DNA from: Sabellastarte sp. h YS-2021
Taxonomy: Eukaryota; Annelida; Polychaeta; Sabellida; Sabellidae
Assembly: GCA_964017235.1 (NCBI GenBank)
Contig: OZ024928.1
Location: forward strand, 5,084,001-5,148,000
Length of the DNA: 64,000 bases
Direction: 5' to 3'
Position numbers and translations under genes: made by a program. Below are positions 1-11,335 of the stretch, piece after piece (the first letter of the stretch is position 1; each line of letters begins with the position of its first letter). The notes under the pieces were generated by a model. It had not been told where the DNA came from, did no database searches, and saw only the letters and a program-made list of their open reading frames with translations.

Positions 1-798
1 GGGTTCAGTGGTATAAAAGTGCAATTGGTAATCTAGTTAAGGAAACACCTAACAACACATGCACACAAACAATTATAGAAGTGCAATTAAGAATCTCAGA
101 AAAAGTTCAGGCAATATTTTACACAGTCAAATTCCTTTTATTGGATAATCAAAGAGTTTTATATTCAATACAATTTTAATCCTTTGCAAGATTATATTTG
201 GAAGTCACACTTGTGGGCTTCCTCTAAATACAACCATGTTTAAAGCTAATGACAACTTAAGCTAATATCATCTTAAGTTTGGGCAGCACCAATTCGACAT
301 GTTCTGCACAATCTTGAGATGTTTGCCTCAACTCAAGATCCTGAGTTTGTGCAAGGACGATCTCGAGATGTTTCCAATCGCAAGTTGGGGCCTAACACAT
401 ATACTTAAATTTTATCACAAGAAGAGATAAATCAGTACAATACACTCTTAGGTAAAATTATATCGTATTAACCATAAGAATAAGAAATAGCTGTGAAACA
501 TATCCACAATTACAAGCACTAGTGAATATGAAAAAGTTTAATTTTAACATTTTAGTTTTCTCCGCCATTTCGGCATGACTTTTAATGCAAGAAAAAAGAG
601 TAGGATATCTGTAAGATTGCCTTTTTAATGATGTGTCTATCATATTTGTAGGTTACATATTAACAAAAATCAACACTTTTTGACAAGCTTATAATGCAAC
701 TTATCCTTATGAATATCAAAATATTCCTCGGAGATTAGTTTCCAGTACTTAAATTAAACACAACTCATGATAGATATTAAACAGGTGTATTTAGTTCC
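1..798. other. Non-coding flank, 3' side of the unknown gene
   Basis: This is AT-rich DNA without a credible coding exon. The only open frame, on the minus strand near 458-643, has no homology I recognise and no splice context. Because the minus-strand gene to the right ends with a stop codon near 799, at least the right part of this stretch is probably its 3' untranslated region. A run of short inverted and direct motifs with 'ctcaagat/atcttgag' character occurs near 300-390, but I see no element boundaries. Confidence 0.5.
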
Positions 799-3156
799 TT
801 ACTTGACCACCTGGTCACGCCACTGTTGCAAATGTTCCTCCTTCTGACTTCTGTCTATCTGCAGTGACTCTGTATGTAACTGGGGTATTGGATCCGGCTG
901 TGTGGGACGGTTTAGTGCATTGTATCCTCGCCAGGTGGCGCCCGTGGTAGTGGCAGATTTTATGAGTCGTATCTTTGGTGTTCCTTCTACTGGCATGTAT
1001 TTCCTACCATCTGTACCTGCAAAGTATTACTGCAGATTCATCCTCCTTCTATTATATAACCATAATTCTCTTGCACTTAGGCTGATGGACTTTATAGGCA
1101 GGGGTGGGCAGCCCTTGTGGACAGGATAGTAATAATAAACATATGCGTTTTACTGTTTGTTTAATATGACTGTCCTTTCCATACAGCTGTCTACCCCTGT
1201 TTCATTGGTCGTTTGTGGTGTCACAATTCAGGGTTAGTTATCTAAATAAAATTGATGGAGTATCAGTTTGTATTACTTTAATCTGGGTTATGATGCCAAC
1301 AAATAATCTATTACTTAATGAATAGATGCTAGAAATAAGTTACTGGCAACTATTATAAAATCTTTGTTAAATTATCAACCTCTCTCATTAGCTAAGAAAA
1401 GAACTGTAAAATTAGAGAACTGGCACAGCAGACAATAAAGCAGCATTTTGGTAAAATGGCTCCTGGTCATTGGGACAAATGCAACATAAACACAGTACCT
1501 GACTTGATACGGATGTGTTTTCTATGCGGTGCTGTTGGAGGTTTGTACTCCAGTCCACTGTCCACATAATATCTGTCTTTGAGGAAGATTTTCTTAATCA
1601 TAAAGCACTTGATGTCATCTACATCCAGTTTCTCAGGTTGTTGCCGGGGTTTCGCCCAGCGACTATGCAGGTGGCGCTGATGAAGGTTGACTGATAATGT
1701 GAAAAACATAAATTGTATTTTAAGACAATAATGTAAGTCTAATTAGGTATTGTATATTGATTAAAATAGTCCCATTGGTTTTGTTGGTGACAAATTTGCC
1801 AAATAATTATACAGGTTTTTGAGGTCATGGGTCCTATTTTAGGTCATGAAAACTTATCGAAAAGATTGGTAGCCTGTCCCAACTAAAACTAAGGCCATAT
1901 TTGCTCAATGCAAAAAAATCAGCAGTGAAACATATCCAAAGTGAATATGAGAAGTTCAGGTTTTAACTTGAGATTTTTTAGCCATTTCTACATTAATTTT
2001 AGTTCAACAAACCGAACAGAATCTTACCCATGATAAGCTCTTTTTAGATGACAGAGTTTTAAAAATATTCATAAAAAATTGACAAAGGTTTGTCTGAAAT
2101 AGGCAACCTATATACACATTTAGTGGCTACAAAATATAACCCTGCCTTTATTTGCTGTTATTTGTTTAGTCATATCATGTAGTTGATAGTAAAAATTAAT
2201 AAACCATGATTATATAAATTTTTATACAACACAAAACTGAAAAAACCTCTTTGGTACAGAAATACAGATAGAGGTTATAGCCCAATAAGTGCCTGCCAGG
2301 GAGAGATGACTATAGTGGTGGTTATGCCAACCTAAAAAGCTATCTCTTTTGAGTTAGCTCCTGAAACTGGAGATATATATTCAGAGCTGAAAATTACTGG
2401 CACTCTGTTCTACTGTTGTTGCAGCAAAACCACACCTACCAATCGCCTTTTTATGACGGATTGAAGAAAATTATAGTCTTTTTTCAATGAGTAAGACTGC
2501 TAGACTTGATCAAAAATGACAAATAGGGAAGTTGGGAAAAATTAATTGCCACAAAAATGAGGATGTTTTTTGTACAAAGGATACAATATGAAATGGTAAG
2601 CCAGTGTTTTTTTTAAGATACGGTGTAACACGACTTATTTTGTCCTGCCTGTAAACAATGTACCAACAGTGGCTTTATTAACCCCACATAACAAGGAATG
2701 ATAGCAGTCTAGTTGACTACTAACCATTGCATTTGCCGCCAAAACTGCAGAACCTACGTGAATTTATGGATTCATATTAACTAATCCATAATATTGTCAA
2801 GTGATCTTTGTGAGTCAAAGATGACGCCTTGATTTTTTTTACTTCCTTTACGAGAGAAATAGGGCTTTGAATGAATGACACAGGGAAATTTGGGATATAC
2901 CGGTAAGTGACTCTCTGGTGTGTTTATCACCAATGGTCAGATTTCGTTGTGAATACAAAAGTGAACCGATCCTACATTTAATAAACCTGTGTGGCAAGAT
3001 GTCAGACTTTCAAGACCAACTTTTAAACAGTGGTACATGATGGTGCTTTATAGGAATAGTGTTCAGGTGATATTTATTACCTCTTCTGTTCTGAAGCAAC
3101 TGCTCCATTTCTCCACAACTCTTTTCTGTTACATCATCGGGATACCCTGTTTCCCT
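799..3156 (-). CDS. Unidentified host gene, last three coding exons
   Basis: Three exons on the minus strand fit together exactly. Exon A is 3156-3081, preceded by a tttttag acceptor and followed by a gtaata donor. Exon B is 1690-1499, with acceptor attatcag and donor gtactg. Exon C is 1016-799, with acceptor ctttgcag, ending in codons VVK and TAA. Lengths of 76, 192 and 218 nt keep one frame through two phase-1 junctions, giving about 160 residues; upstream exons lie outside what I can resolve. The product is basic and polar with no membrane segment or signal peptide. Readable stretches are PDDVTEKSCGEMEQLLQ in exon A, KCFMIKKIFLKDRYYVDSG in exon B, and RKYMPVEGTPKIRL and TWRGYNALNRP in exon C. 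I do not recognise the family. The short exons and small basic C-terminus would be compatible with a structural or RNA-associated protein, but that is not shown. Agreement of all splice sites and phases is the main evidence. Confidence 0.72.
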
Positions 3157-3540
3157 CTAAAAATATAATCAGAAAGAAAAGTGATGCAAGGAGGTTTTAA
3201 AGAGTCTTTAATATTGCAACAAGCAAACCTATTGTATTGTGTCAGATCCGTATTACAATAACCATCCACAGTTATGGTACCTATGTTTCAGTAGCAACGG
3301 TGGTGTTGGTGTAAGAAAAGTTAGAGACAATAAATTCTATAAATAAGTATCAGTAAAAAATGAGAAAATCATGTAAAGCACATAAGGTAGACAAGACATT
3401 ACTCGGTTTCCTAGCTTAGTTTGCACATTTTTGAGCACCCTGGTTTCTTATCACAATTTAGTTAAACAGATGTTAAAATCAATATCCGAGCATACTAATA
3501 CAGTAATTGTGTGAGTTTGGCTGACACATTAAAATATACA
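1017..3540. other. Introns and upstream DNA of the unknown gene
   Basis: Positions 1017-1498 and 1691-3080 are the two introns inferred above, and 3157-3540 is upstream intron or flank. Apart from the exon at 3081-3156 no other stretch combines an open frame with splice sites. The DNA is AT-rich and I see no tRNA, SINE or TIR element in it. Confidence 0.4.
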
Positions 3541-3739
3541 TATTATGGGGTGTGCCACTGATCGGTTTGAAAACTCAGGGATTAGGGACCAAAATCCAGA
3601 AAAAAGTGGGTCATTTACACCTCTTCAGCAGGACGTAGCAATGCCAGCTTGTCTGGAGCAAGATCCTTGCCCTGACTTGGGGTCGGGATGTTTTTCTCCA
3701 CGACTAACAGGAAAAGCCATAAACCGATAATTGACAAGC

Positions 3740-4735
3740 TGTATCAGGCCACGACAAGCCATAGTGACAAACTGACAAGACTGGACCAGTATCCTGATCC
3801 ACCCAGGAGAAGAAGAAAACCACAAACCCCCTGGGTCATGCCCTGGATCCTTCAAAGAGAAGAAAGAGGATGCTATAGAACCCTCCTGGCCGACTTAATA
3901 CATACTGATATCCCAGACTACCAGAATTTTCTGCCAGCTGCAGTTTTTGCCCTCATTGAAGAATGTATACACCAAATGTCCGCCACCGCATCAGTCACCA
4001 ATTTTAGGAAGCCCTTAGAACTAGGATTGAAACTAGCATTAATGCTGAGACAGCTAACAACAGAAAAAACCTGCACATCCTTGCAGTATCACTGACTGAT
4101 TAGCCGAACCACCATATGTAAATTCGTCCCCAAGGTCTGCTGGTCTATCCTTGCTGAATTCAAGGAAGAGTATTTGGCATGTACTACCAATCCTGAAGAC
4201 TGGCAAAAATGGAAGAGAAGTTCACAGCCAGATGGAATGCCCCCCATGCTCTTCGGGCACCAGATTGGAAACATATTGCCAAGGAGAAGCCAAAGAAATT
4301 TAGGAGTGAATATTACAACTACAAGGCTTCGTTTTCCTGGTGCTACTAGCTCTGGTTAATGCCCAATACAGATTCCTCTAAGTAAATGTTGGTCAAGTGG
4401 AACTTCATCAGATGCACAAATATTTAAACACATCAACTTGAGGAAGAAGATCGAGGATGGCTGGTCAAACCCAAAGCGAAGACAACTCACAGAGGAAGAG
4501 ACTTGTCAGAGACATTGTCATGTGGTGTTGCACAACATGCTGAGGACACACCAGGGCAGAGTAGACAGGGCACCCATCGAAGCAGATGATATAGCAACCC
4601 TACTAAATGAACAGGTGGTGTATGTGCCAGATAACATCTACAGGAATCCTTTGAGGGAGACCAAACATCAGCGAGACCTAATGAAACATTACAATCATTT
4701 GAGTGCATTGGCTGGGCAGGACGGGATCTGAGATG
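3740..4735 (+). pseudogene. PIF/Harbinger transposase (HARBI1-like) relic
   Basis: Two plus-strand stretches match the HARBI1-like nuclease family of animal Harbinger transposons. The N-terminal part (about 3800-4095) reads YRTLLADLIHTDIPDYQNF, then FALIEECIHQ and SVTNFRKPLELGLKLALMLR, the usual helical region before the DDE nuclease. After a stop and frame changes, ICKFVPKVCWSILAEFKEE (about 4110-4175) follows, and then a degenerate section. The C-terminal part (4438-4731) reads HCHVVLHNMLRTHQGR, DDIATLLNEQVVYVP and REXKHQRDL, typical of the end of the protein. The middle, which should hold most of the DDE core, is mostly missing or scrambled. Stops and frame shifts make this a dead copy. 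It sits convergent to a minus-strand MADF-type partner, the usual two-gene layout of Harbinger elements. Confidence 0.8.
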
Positions 4736-4779
4736 TGACAAGCAACTATCCTCGGGACAGAAGAAGCTGGCATCTATCA

Positions 4780-6012
4780 AAATAGGACATTTTGGTCCTG
4801 TAAGGCAAGTGCAGTAGGTCTACTGCTGCTGCTGCTTGGGCTCGGATGACTGCTGCAGAGTTTCTTGGTGGTTGGAGGAGAGGCCACTTGTTGATGCATG
4901 TCGGTTGGTGTTAATGGTTGAGGTGTATCCATCTGCAGGTAGCTCATGACTCATGGTTTCCTGGAATATGCAAGATATATTCCCTGGTAGCTGGTTGCTG
5001 TGGCTGTTGAAAAGTCTATGGCACATATGTGGAAGTGGCACTGGAGCTCCTAGAAAGTGTAGGTTGCTGGGGCTGACGAGTCCTTTGCCTCATCCCTGCT
5101 CTGGATCCCACTTAAAGGGGAAAGTTTTCCACCCCGGACGAAAATCTCCTCAAATTAAAAAGATCATACATTTGAATATATAGTTTATTTAACGTGGGTA
5201 TTAGCTTTGAGAACTTAGTAGGCTGAAATATATAAATTACATCTGCAATCGGCATATCTTTGCAGTTTTTGGCAGGGCCTGCAACTTTTTGGCCGGGCCA
5301 GCAAATTTTTCTTTCCCAAGCCCCTGCGGTCCTACAAACATATTTTGCTAAGCGGTGAACACTGTTCAGCAGATGTCCTTTCTTGCACCTGGATTTCTTC
5401 CACCCACTGTGTCCATGTCACTTCTTGATCTCTTTTCAGCCACTCGGTTCCGTGTGTGTGATTGTAAAGTTTCCACCCTCCTGGCTTCCTCCCTCCTTTA
5501 CCTCTGTTGTTTCTCTGCCTCCCCCCTTCTCACTCTGTTCTCTCTCCTCCCTCTTCCTCTGTATGTCAGCAGCAGTATCTCCCAAATCAAACTCTGTAGG
5601 TGTGTCTGTGGGGACATCTATCTTCCTCATGTTTCTTCTTCCCTTTTTAGGATCCATATAATAAATCAATATCATAGCAGCATTTCTGAACAACAAAAGC
5701 CTATCACTAATCTGCCCTATACACTTCCTGGCTTGTCTGTTGCTGTAACCTACTTGTCGGTTTCTCTCCTTTATGGCTTGTCCTGGTGTGTTCCCGGCTT
5801 GTCCTGCTGAGATATTGCTGACTCTGCAGCCTAAGACTTGGACACTTCCTATTTTTACGGGAAGCGACTAAGTCAGGTCGGGGGTGTTTACAACAGGCTG
5901 CTTTCCTCTCAATTACAGTCATTTTTAGTGTATGATCTGTTGTGCAGTGATTTCCAGGTATTTGACCACGACAGGCTGGCAAGCGTTTCCAGATAAGAGG
6001 GTAGAGAGACAC
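4780..6012 (-). pseudogene. Harbinger accessory (MADF/Myb-type) protein relic
   Basis: Minus-strand, low-complexity coding remains lie just downstream of and convergent to the HARBI1-like relic. The segment at 4825-4975 encodes YLQMDTPQPLTPTDMHQQ followed by a Q/S-rich tail. It resembles a segment at 42443-42600 in a second relic that also retains a MADF-like domain. A second open piece (5696-5436) encodes a charged, coiled-coil-like stretch (IQRKREEREQSEKGGGRE) on a long purine-rich tract. No intact DNA-binding domain is seen here. The assignment to the Harbinger partner protein rests on position, orientation and similarity to the other relic. The region has several stops. Confidence 0.5.
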
Positions 6013-7370
6013 AACACCACAGTTTCCAGGTGGGAGGAGCCAAGGACTGAATCATGAATCAAAGAGGTGAAATATCAAACATCTTTGAAATTTTGCCAAT
6101 CTACTGTGGCAAGCTGGCGAACTAAAATTAATCCCCAACTGACTCTGTAAACATTACTCCCGACCCTCAAATAATCCAGTTACGGACTAGACGGTCCCAG
6201 CGGAACACTCCCATTAGGAATAAGGGGGTATGATTATATGATGTCAACACACAAACCTGTGATGTATTTGTTTCTTGTATCACTTCCTGTGGCGTCATTT
6301 TATCCCGTCACTAACAAACACAGTATACGGAATAAAATAACAACTTTAATCCTCTGTACAATATTTCTATATAATAACAAGGCTTTTTCATATATTATTT
6401 TATCCGCATTTTGAAGCACAAACATCCATGTTTATGCAACCATATATTAAGTTGTCATAAACTTTCTGTGACAGATCAATGAACTTTGTTAACCAAGTGA
6501 ATAATGTATAAAAATGGTATCCTATAAATATACCAATTACAGAACATGTACAAATGTTTTCTAATTTGATTGCTCATATATAACAACAAGTGCTACATGT
6601 TATTTTGATAGGTCATAAGTTTTCTTGAGTGGTGCCGGATTGATAGTTTATCAAAAGGGATCAGAACTCTGGAATAACCAATTCCTAAATCATTTGACAA
6701 TAGTATACATACCACAATGGTAGCGATACTTAAATGTAACCATATATTCAGGCAACCTTAAGATATAAGTAGCTATTAACTGTTAGAAGATTGTTTGTGT
6801 TAAAGAAACAACAACATAATTATGAGGTGGAATTCATATTTGTAATATTCAGCTTAATAATTGATGGCAATAAATTGATTCTGCTAATTACTTAAGATTT
6901 ATCAGTTAAAGTAAATTGTTTAAGTTTCTACTTAATTTTTGTTGGTTTGTTTATATTGTTATAATACTCTTGAATGGCTGTTTGGCAGGTCGATCCCCCT
7001 GTTTTCAAAGAGAAATACAGGAGAAAGAAAACAGAGTAAATCTTGTTACACATGCGCACTGGGCGGAAAATCCCCAACTCTTACTGGATTAGTGAAAGGC
7101 AGGGATTTATGCCTCTTGACTGAGAGAAGAACATGAAAGCTTAACTAAATGTTTACTCTGTCGATCCATACAACCAGCCTGTCAAGAATGGCTTGATGTA
7201 TGTGTGAGAGTTTTCAGAAATTGTCTGGCAGTTTTACTTTTACAAAATGTTTTCTTATTTCACGAAAGCTTTTTCTTTGTCACTTATACCTGGTTCACAC
7301 CTATCCACAAGAAACTCATTTGTTTGCACATTTAGAAACATGTAGTTGAAGTGTGTGTGGGTAGCAAGTG
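6013..7370. other. Non-coding AT-rich DNA
   Basis: No open frame, RNA gene or repeat boundary that I can support. It separates the Harbinger relic from retrotransposon 1, and the right part may already be the 5' end of that element. Confidence 0.4.
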
Positions 7371-7850
7371 AGGTGCTACCTAATTCAGTGCCTTCCTGCG
7401 AAGAATTTTCTTGTTTCTTGTGACCTGTATTGTTATTGGTCACCTTTGTCCTATTTAATAATGTAAAACTCCCGCCAAGGGTGGCCATATTCATTATAAC
7501 TTTTGCAATCAAGCTGGCAACACGCCATTTTTAAACAAAAAGCTTAAAATATTTGTGTTTAATTCTATTGGAAACTTGTTGGTTTCAGAGGCACTGAAAC
7601 TGTCAAGTTTCAGTGTTTTCCAGCGCCAGTCCAGTTACAGTGAGGGACTCACCCATACATGGATTAAGCTGTATACTAGTGTGGCTGTGGACGACAGATT
7701 TATCACTCTTTTGAGTCATGCTCGTATAGCTCACTTGTGGAGCGCTGGCTGAGGCCTGTTTTTACTTTATTTTACATTTTAAAATTTTTAGTAAAATTTT
7801 TACCCTCAGTCCATTATACGTGCACGTATCAAAGGAGCTGTGAAATTTTA

Positions 7851-7864
7851 TTTTGTCTGTGCAG
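7851..7864 (+). promoter_or_regulatory. Candidate 3' splice site before gag, element 1
   Basis: A pyrimidine-rich tract ending ttgtctgtgcag lies 4 nt before the first gag ATG (7869). The other two elements have similar acceptors immediately upstream of gag, so a spliced 5' leader is plausible. No donor has been proven. Confidence 0.45.
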
Positions 7865-7868
7865 GAAA

Positions 7869-8434
7869 ATGCCTAAAAAAATCTTCAACTGTACAAAGTG
7901 TGGTGGGGCGCATGAAAGGCCCATAAACTCTAAATGCAAAATAGTTACAGAGATGGACACTGCCTCTAGTAACGAAACTGTAACGAGTGTACCAGACTCA
8001 AATGTTCTCATTTTACAAGAACTGAAAAATTTAAGTAGCCGCATGACGGTTATGGAACAGAAAGTCAATGACAGAGATTCATGTTTGGCGTCACCCAGCA
8101 TCAAATCTAGCGTCAGCAACCCTCAAGAGGAAGATGATGAGTATGTGCTGCCCTCCATCTCTACCCTCAAGCAGTCCAAGCAGATTCAGAGGCAAGTTGA
8201 CGACAGGGTGAAGCAGCTCCAGGCAATGAACGAGCAAGGCAAGTTTAAGTCCCAAAGGGGGGGGGGGGAAACGAAACTGTATATGTCAAAAAAGAGGTCC
8301 CATGGCCCCATAACTATGTCTTAGGGGGGTCAAAAAATCCAGGGTGTTCTATGACGCTCTAACTCTAAGTCAGTGGATCGCTGGTTTTTAACCAAATCAT
8401 AAGGGAAGAAACTTGTAGTGACACTAGGAACCAC
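7869..8434 (+). pseudogene. Gag N-terminal region, element 1 (frameshifted)
   Basis: The ORF starts MPKKIFNCTKCGGAHE, with a small CxxC-H-C motif (about residues 8-23) also present in copy 3. A predicted helical stretch follows, then the conserved KSQRGG segment. The frame breaks at a run of 12 G (8257-8268). Past it, recognisable Gag sequence (VPWPHNYVL, then LSQWIAGF, then IIREE) continues in other frames, with stops, until the downstream 822-codon frame takes over at 8435. At least three frame changes are needed, so this copy cannot make full Gag as sequenced, although the G-run itself may be a sequencing or assembly error. Confidence 0.75.
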
Positions 8435-10810
8435 ATGTTAGATTACCTAACTGATCTGATGGAGGACAGTCATGACTTCGGGTGGCAGGCAGCCAAGGGA
8501 AGTCATGCTGTCCTCCTATGTAGAATGGAAGATGGTAAAGTGGCCTGGGATGAAACAAGTAAAATAGATCGAATAAGGCGAGCACATGCTCAAAGAATGA
8601 CCACTGGTCACTCACAAAATTCTCAAAACAAAAAATTTGAACGTAAGGACAAGCCTGTCCCTTGCAAATTTTTCCAGAAAGACACATGCTCCCACAATAA
8701 GGACCATGAAACCAGTGGCCAGATTTATTTACATGTTTGCAGTTACTGCTACTCCCAGGGCAAGTCCCTCACCCACACCAACACCAACTGCAAATCTCGT
8801 GCAAAAAACGAGTGCCAAAGTACAGGTTACAGCAGTACAAATGAAATATTCGTAAGAAGTAGGATATTTTTTAATACTCAGAAATGTACCCAAGGTACTG
8901 CAAACTGGAAAAGTGACTATAATCGTGTGTCAAAAACATATGCTGATATTGTCAAGAGCAAAAGCTCCCAGGTTTACAGTAAGGGTAATATAACCAAAGC
9001 AAAAAACATTGCACAAGGTGTCAATCTGTCTGTCAATAGAAAAGATACACAAAGTCGTGTGCATACACATAAAACAAAACAAGGTGTCAATACACATGGT
9101 GACGACTCCTATGATGTTAATATTGGCAATATCCCTCACGTTTTGCCTGTCAAAGATCATTATCAGAAAGCAAAAACTTGTAAATACAACAGTTTGGCAG
9201 TCAAAAATCACAAGTTACAGAAGTCGTCATCTGGTGTCATACAACGTAACTGTAATACTAGCAGTCGCACGAGAAGTGTCAATAAAGGTAAGATTTCTGT
9301 CAACTCTGGTGATTTTGACTTTGCTACTTTTAACAAATTTTCTGTACTGAGTAATGATAAAAGTGATGAAATGGCAGCAGTTGCCCATGACAGTAGTGCA
9401 ACTGCTAGTGAGGCAGTCCCACATAACAAGGTGAGTCAAAAAAATGACGATAATTGTAGAAAAGTGAGTGATAGCGTCTATTCATGCGTCGTTCACACTT
9501 CTCCAGTCATTGATGACAAATACAATTTACAGCTCGCATTTCGACCACGTCATAGGGCTGCCATCGCCTCAGCTACCAATGTTCAGACTTTCAAAGCCTG
9601 GGACAGTCAGACACATGACAAGTTTGGGTTTATTCCACTAGGGGATTTAATGCTCCCGGTCAAAAATTGCAAAAGAAGCAGTCAAAAATCAATTTTAAAA
9701 ATTCATGAGCAAATCCATGAATCAGGCAATTTTAACTTTATGCATGCACAGATCCAAATTAAGTCTCAGCTGAATGCTGATGTGTGGGACAAATACTTAC
9801 ACAACTATTGGGACAAACAACTGGGTTACCTTATTCGCTATGGTTTCCCTCTCGACTTTGACCACAATATATCCTTGATCAACAACGAATGTAACCATAA
9901 ATCAGCTACTGACTTTAAGGAAGACATTCAAATATACTTACCAGAAGAAAAGGGTTTTGGAGCTATTCTAGGCCCCTTCAAGGAACCACCACTCGAAAGT
10001 TTACATATCTCACCGTTTATGACAAGGGAAAAAGCAGATTCCAACCACAGGAGGGTCATTATAGATCTAAGCTTTCCCCCTGACCATTCAATCAATGCTG
10101 GGGTCACTCCAGATGTTTACCTAGGCACCCCCTTCCTGTTAACACTCCCAACGATAGATGATATCACTAGCAAGATCATAAAACTTGGTAAAGGGTCGCT
10201 TCTTTACAAGATAGATGTCTCCAGGGCCTTTAGGCATGTTAAGATGGATCCGAAAGACTATTCCCTGTTAGGCCTAAGGCTCCAGGACTACTTTATAGAC
10301 ACCTGCCTGCCGTTCGGCTTTAGGCACAGTTCGGCGATTTTTCAACGCCTCAGCGACGCTGTGCATCATTTTATGCATCAGAAAGGTCACCAGGTCACAA
10401 ATTACATTGATGACGTCATTGGGCATGCCACAGTAAGCCAAGCAGGCCCTGCCTTTCAAATTCTAAAAGATCTATTGCTAGAATTAGGCTTTGCCCTCAG
10501 CGACAAGAAAATGGTTCCCCCCACCTCCAAATGTGTTTGCCTAGGGATTGAACTCGACACTGAGACATTCACAGCTGCAATTCCACCAGACAAGCTTGAA
10601 AAAATCTCAAAAACGTGCCTCCAATGGCAAGATAAAGTCAAATGTAAAAAACGTGAATTACAGTCCTTGTTGGGCAGTCTCCTTTACATTTCAAAGTGTG
10701 TCCACTCATCTAGACCATTTCTCAACAGAATGCTCGACTTGCTTAGGGCCTCACACAAGCATGAATTAGTCACACTGAACGTCGACTTCAAGAGGGACTT
10801 AAATTGGTTT
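8435..10810 (+). CDS. Gag C-terminus fused to reverse transcriptase, element 1
   Basis: A long open frame (822 codons in total) begins in the Gag core, HMLDYLTDLMEDSHDFGW, and continues through a cysteine/histidine finger region, CKFFQKDTCSHNKDHET then HVCSYCYSQG. After a long lysine- and serine-rich linker it enters reverse transcriptase: SPFMTREKAD, RVIIDLSFP, LYKIDVSRAFRHV (first catalytic Asp), CLPFGFRHSS, and NYIDDVIG (the YxDD box, near 10400), followed by CVCLGIELD and the thumb-like LQSLLGSLLYISKCV. Unlike element 2, Gag and RT are in the same frame here. True coding ends near 10805: a 1-nt deletion after DLNWF throws the RNase H into another frame, and the last 30 or so codons of this ORF are out-of-frame. 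It would be an RNA-dependent DNA polymerase copying element RNA. Confidence 0.85.
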
Positions 10811-11322
10811 GCGAATTCCTGCCAGTTTTCAATGGCTCTGCCTTCTTTAAGCATGACCCCATCCAGGGCGAAATCGAGCTGGACGCTTGTTTGGAGGGCT
10901 TAGGGGCGATTTACAACAACCAAGTGTATGCTGTCTCCCTTCCCAAAGGGTATATGAACATGGACATAGCTCAGTTAGAAATGCTCAACATACTCCTGGC
11001 CCTAAGGTCTTGGGCGACCCAATGGGCCACTAAAACCATCTTGGTCCGTTGTGATAATGAAGCAGTGGTCACTATTCTTAAATCTGGCAAAACAAAAGAC
11101 CCAACCCTGGCTGCCATATGTCGCAATATTAGCATGGATACAGCCAAGGCTGATATCAGACTAAACACAGCACACATACCAGGCAAGCTTAATGTCATAG
11201 CAGATTCCTTATCCAGATTTCACATATCTCAAGCTCACAGGGACAAGGTGCACCAGTGGCTCCCCGGGGCTACCTGGGTATATCCCCCTTCCCATAGCTT
11301 GCTAATTAACTGGCAAATTTGA
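10804..11322 (+). CDS. RNase H domain, element 1
   Basis: This continues the RT protein after the single-base frame break. The four acidic RNase H positions are visible: ELDACLEGLG (Asp), QLEMLNILLAL (Glu), VRCDNEAVV (Asp) and VIADSLSRF (Asp). The domain removes the RNA strand from RNA-DNA hybrids during reverse transcription. The ORF ends LLINWQI and TGA, matching the ends LLNHEI and HVNYEI in copies 2 and 3. The stop is followed within 13 nt by a strong 3' splice site. No methyltransferase domain follows, unlike classic DIRS1 elements. Confidence 0.85.
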   Translation: MVCEFLPVFNGSAFFKHDPIQGEIELDACLEGLGAIYNNQVYAVSLPKGYMNMDIAQLEMLNILLALRSWATQWATKTILVRCDNEAVVTILKSGKTKDPTLAAICRNISMDTAKADIRLNTAHIPGKLNVIADSLSRFHISQAHRDKVHQWLPGATWVYPPSHSLLINWQI

Positions 11323-11335
11323 TTCTATTCTGCAG
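11322..11335 (+). promoter_or_regulatory. Candidate 3' splice site before the recombinase ORF, element 1
   Basis: The sequence ttctattctgcag follows the RNase H stop directly, and the AG at 11334-11335 is followed by an open recombinase frame. Matching acceptors lie at the same point in copies 2 and 3. Confidence 0.55.

Noticed and set aside
5355-5810. 151-codon plus-strand ORF, Ser/Leu/Cys-rich
   Set aside because: It is the complement of a purine-rich low-complexity stretch that reads better on the minus strand as part of the Harbinger partner relic.
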